Positions 61,247 to 64,000 of a DNA stretch of 64,000 nucleotides are shown here, one piece after another. The DNA lies in the NCBI GenBank assembly GCA_905183005.1, contig CAJJDO010000002.1, positions 348,656-412,655 of the forward strand. Direction: 5' to 3'. Source of the stretch: Paramecium pentaurelia (lineage: Eukaryota; Ciliophora; Oligohymenophorea; Peniculida; Parameciidae). Within the stretch, counting starts at the first letter, position 1. Each line of letters starts with the position of its first letter. A program made the translations under genes and the position numbers. The notes beneath the pieces are model-generated. The model did no database searches. It saw only the letters and a program-made list of their open reading frames with translations, and had not been told where the DNA came from.

Positions 61247-63250
61247 TCATCTTTTTGCTAATATTAATTAATGTTTTTAATAAAATTCATTTAATTGTAC
61301 ACAAAAGAACTAATAAGAAAATGAATCTTCATCAACTTTAGATACACCCATAGCAAAATCCATTATATTATTAATTTCTTATATTGATAATTCTGTTAGG
61401 TCTCTCAATATCTCAAACAATAATTCTTTACTTATATTACCACACTTTATTTTATCGAAATCTTTCAGTACCAAACATAATTGATACACTGCTTTTTCCG
61501 ATTTTTCATATTCATTTTCACCTGTTATTTTAAATTATTAAATTAAATGACTTTTTAATTTTTCTAATACTTCTCTATCATCTAAAGGTTTAATCTGGAA
61601 TGCTTTATCAGGATCCCTTACAAATTATCCTTCTTTGTAATTGAAAGTGGGTTCAAGTTCTTTAAAATTTGGTCCTGGTTTATCATAAGGAATTAATTGT
61701 GGAGCTGGTAATTTAATTTCATCATTGAATCTTGCTCTTAGTTTATCAATAAATTCTGGGAAATAGATCATTCTAAGTGGTTACTAATATGATGGTTCTT
61801 TATTATGCTCTAGTGATTGAATAATCATAGTAACACTTGTTTAATCTACCAATAATAAATCCTCATTAATAATTTTTCTCAATTACACTTCATCTATCAA
61901 TTGATCTGCTTACATCATTTTCTAAGCTTTATCCTCATATCTAACTAAAATTGATAACATTATAGATTTGAAAAGAGTTTAATAAGCTTTTTCTAAATCA
62001 GTTAATTCTGCTTATTCATGTTTCTCAAAGTTTTCTGATACCAAAGTTTATAAGAATTCTTATACTTTTAGTAATAGTTGTTATTACTTAGAAAGTGTAA
62101 ATAATCCATGATTAGCTAAATAATACCTAAATTCATTAAAATCTAATTAAGAATATCCAATTTCTAATGATCTAATAACAATTTTCAAATTTTCAAGAGT
62201 ACATAATCCATCATTTTAAAAAGGTTTAAATGCTTAAGCAAGCATATTAGTAGTATATTTACTTGCCATTTCTTGAAATTCTTTGAAGATTTTAGGTAAT
62301 TGCATAAGTTCAAGATGAGGTTATTTTGCATCATACATTTTAATAACTTCTTTAAAATAAAGTGGTCTACATTCCATTATCCAATGAACAAAAGTGAGAA
62401 GATTAAATTCTCCAAAATTATTTCTTTTCCAAATTAAATAATATAATAGGGAACATTCATCATAAGTCATTTCTACATTATATAATTTGACTTTTATCAA
62501 TTAAATGAATTAATCTTTCATAAGAAATGGAAACATTTTTTAATTTCTTCTAATTCCTAAGAAATCAAATAATGCCATTTCAATTTTCTCAGGAGCTATA
62601 AATTGAAAAGCTAATTATGGTAAAGCTTATACAGATATCTTTTTAGATATTAAAATTTAAAAATTCTCTAAAATGATATTATTATTATGTCTAGAGAAAT
62701 TAGCCATCTTCTCTTAAACAATATCATCAAAAATAATATTAACTGCATTAGTACTCAACAATTCTAAATCCAATAAATTTAAATTAAAATGTTTGAAATC
62801 ATAGATAGCCTTACGATCAAAATAATTTGAGACTTCTTCTTCAAAATGTTTCTAAATTTCTTCTAAAAATAATTTATTTGAAGCTGAATTCTATTTCTAT
62901 CTAATAATTGCATTCTTAAACACATGAAATGAATTCTTTGGTGGTACACACTCTGTTAAATATTTATATAATTCTCTATAATCAATATTCCTATTAGAAC
63001 TATAAGGAGCTTCCTTTAATATGCTAGCAATATCAAATTCTGTAAAATAAAATTAACTTTTTGAAACTTCTACTAACACATCTCTCAAAACCTTTTCCTA
63101 AATAGTACCATCTTTGAATTGATCATATCGAGAACATAATTCAATAAAATCAAACTTACAATAATATATGTATTCTCTTAGTAATTACATACCGTCACTT
63201 AGAAATTCAGGATGATGTAGTTTATAATACTTATCTAAGTTATCAGTCAT
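61247..63250 (-). CDS. EF-hand-like repeat protein, 667 aa
   Basis: Single exon, 668 codons, starting MTDNLDKYYKLHHPEF. The protein is all helical, with several paired EF-hand-like segments: an N-terminal pair around YDQFKDGTIQEK and SNRNIDYRELYKYL, a middle segment FQNDGLCTLENL/LDFNEFRYYL, and a C-terminal pair around LKDFDKIKCGNISKELLF. Some loops keep a D-x-D-x-x-x-x-G start, but most lack the full set of calcium ligands. No signal peptide or membrane helix. The plan resembles large EF-hand proteins of ciliary axonemes, but no ortholog name can be assigned. Its start is 23 bp from that of the divergent next gene. Confidence 0.75.
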
Positions 63251-63273
63251 TTTTTTATTTTATTTAATATTTA

Positions 63274-64000
63274 ATGTTTTTTACCTTTTTATTGATTACG
63301 CATCTAGCACATTCAATAAACATTAAGGATATTTATCATTCCAATATTGATAACTATTATATACATCAAAATCAATTAAGTACTATTTTGACCCTTCCAG
63401 AAGCTAGAAAAATATCTATAACCTAATTATAAGAACAATCAATATGCAATGCTAAATAAAGAACGTTAGGATTTCATACTGAGTTATATTAACAATTTGA
63501 TGAAAATCAATATTTGCTTGCTTTAATTCAACTTACCCCAAGTTCCTATTTAATATATTCTTCAAATAATACTCTCATTTACATGGACAGTGACATAGCA
63601 TAGTACCACTAATTTTCAATGGATAATAATCAATAAATCTCAATGTTAAAATTAGATTAAGATGTCATCATTCTTTCTAATACATAAGCCTTTCTTTTGG
63701 AAATGGAAACCTTATCTAAAAGATCAGTTATCTATAGAGAAGTAAAAGATTGGCAATCACGAACTTATAGGAGATTGACAAAATTGATTAAAATCTAAAA
63801 TAAATAGTTTTTGCTCTCAGCAATAGGAGAAGATGGATTAGAACTCTATAGTGTAGAAGGTAGAAATATCACATTCACTAAGTAATTCTAAGCATACAAA
63901 AACATTGTTGATTTCGCTGAAGTGAATAACAATGTATATATACTAGATTCTGAATAAGGACTTATTTGGTGTTATGTTGAATCTGCCAATCTTACTACTC
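63274..64000 (+). CDS. Secreted or type I membrane protein, 5' part only
   Basis: The ATG gives a short signal peptide (MFFTFLLITHLAHS) and an open frame with no TGA to the window end (242 codons). The mature part reads like a beta-rich, repeat-type extracellular or lumenal domain (YLIYSSNNTLIYMD, NNVYILDSEQGLIWCY), with recurring L/I-x-[YS]-x-D/E strands as in propeller-like proteins. No introns appear in this part. The C-terminus lies outside the window, so no domain or anchor can be judged. Confidence 0.7.

Noticed and set aside
1..64000. CRISPR arrays, rRNA genes, bacterial operons or telomeric repeats
   Set aside because: No regularly spaced short repeats with unique spacers, no rRNA-like GC-richer blocks and no C4A2/C3A3-type telomere repeats were seen; the genetic code and introns are those of a ciliate.

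Overview
The window is ciliate macronuclear-type DNA, almost certainly Paramecium (aurelia-like). Long conserved proteins are readable only if TAA and TAG encode glutamine and TGA is the sole stop. Introns are tiny (mostly 20-30 nt, GT...AG). Base composition is very AT-rich, and genes are packed on both strands, often tens of bp apart. A 2,264-residue cysteine-periodic surface (immobilization) antigen at 18.6-25.4 kb is a genus-specific marker. Standard-code ORF calls therefore break nearly every gene; the models here were rebuilt by hand with only TGA as stop and with introns placed by frame and splice signals.

Left part (1-32 kb) is gene-poor and accessory-like. It has 3.3 kb of AT-rich sequence, a giant cysteine-rich/multi-pass membrane protein gene (3.3-12.2 kb) that runs into a 990-bp assembly gap, a small hypothetical gene, and a phosphoenolpyruvate-carboxylase-like gene with altered catalytic motifs. 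The surface antigen follows. Next is a decayed non-LTR retrotransposon enclosed by two almost identical 189-bp direct repeats, each carrying the same tRNA-Ala(TGC)-like gene with an unusual T-loop. A pseudokinase with an EF-hand-like tail ends this part.

Right part (32-64 kb) is a dense housekeeping neighbourhood: DDX24/MAK5 RNA helicase, two paralogous small four-cysteine proteins around a RING-finger gene, an importin-alpha-like protein, PARP (WGR plus catalytic domain), GCN2-type eIF2alpha kinase, an N/Q-rich protein, SEC61 gamma, poly(A)-binding protein, a multi-pass receptor-like protein, IFT70/TTC30 (two apparent 1-nt frameshifts), an NPC1/Patched-family sterol-sensing-domain protein, an EF-hand-like protein and the 5' part of a secreted-protein gene cut by the window end. 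These genes form no operon or pathway; several pairs are divergent or overlap tail to tail, as expected in a compact ciliate genome.

Points most worth a second look are the tRNA-bearing repeats around the retrotransposon, the odd tRNA itself, the catalytically altered PEPC-like and kinase-like proteins, the paired small-cysteine family, and the frameshifts in IFT70. All function assignments rest on reading motifs by eye; no database search was possible.
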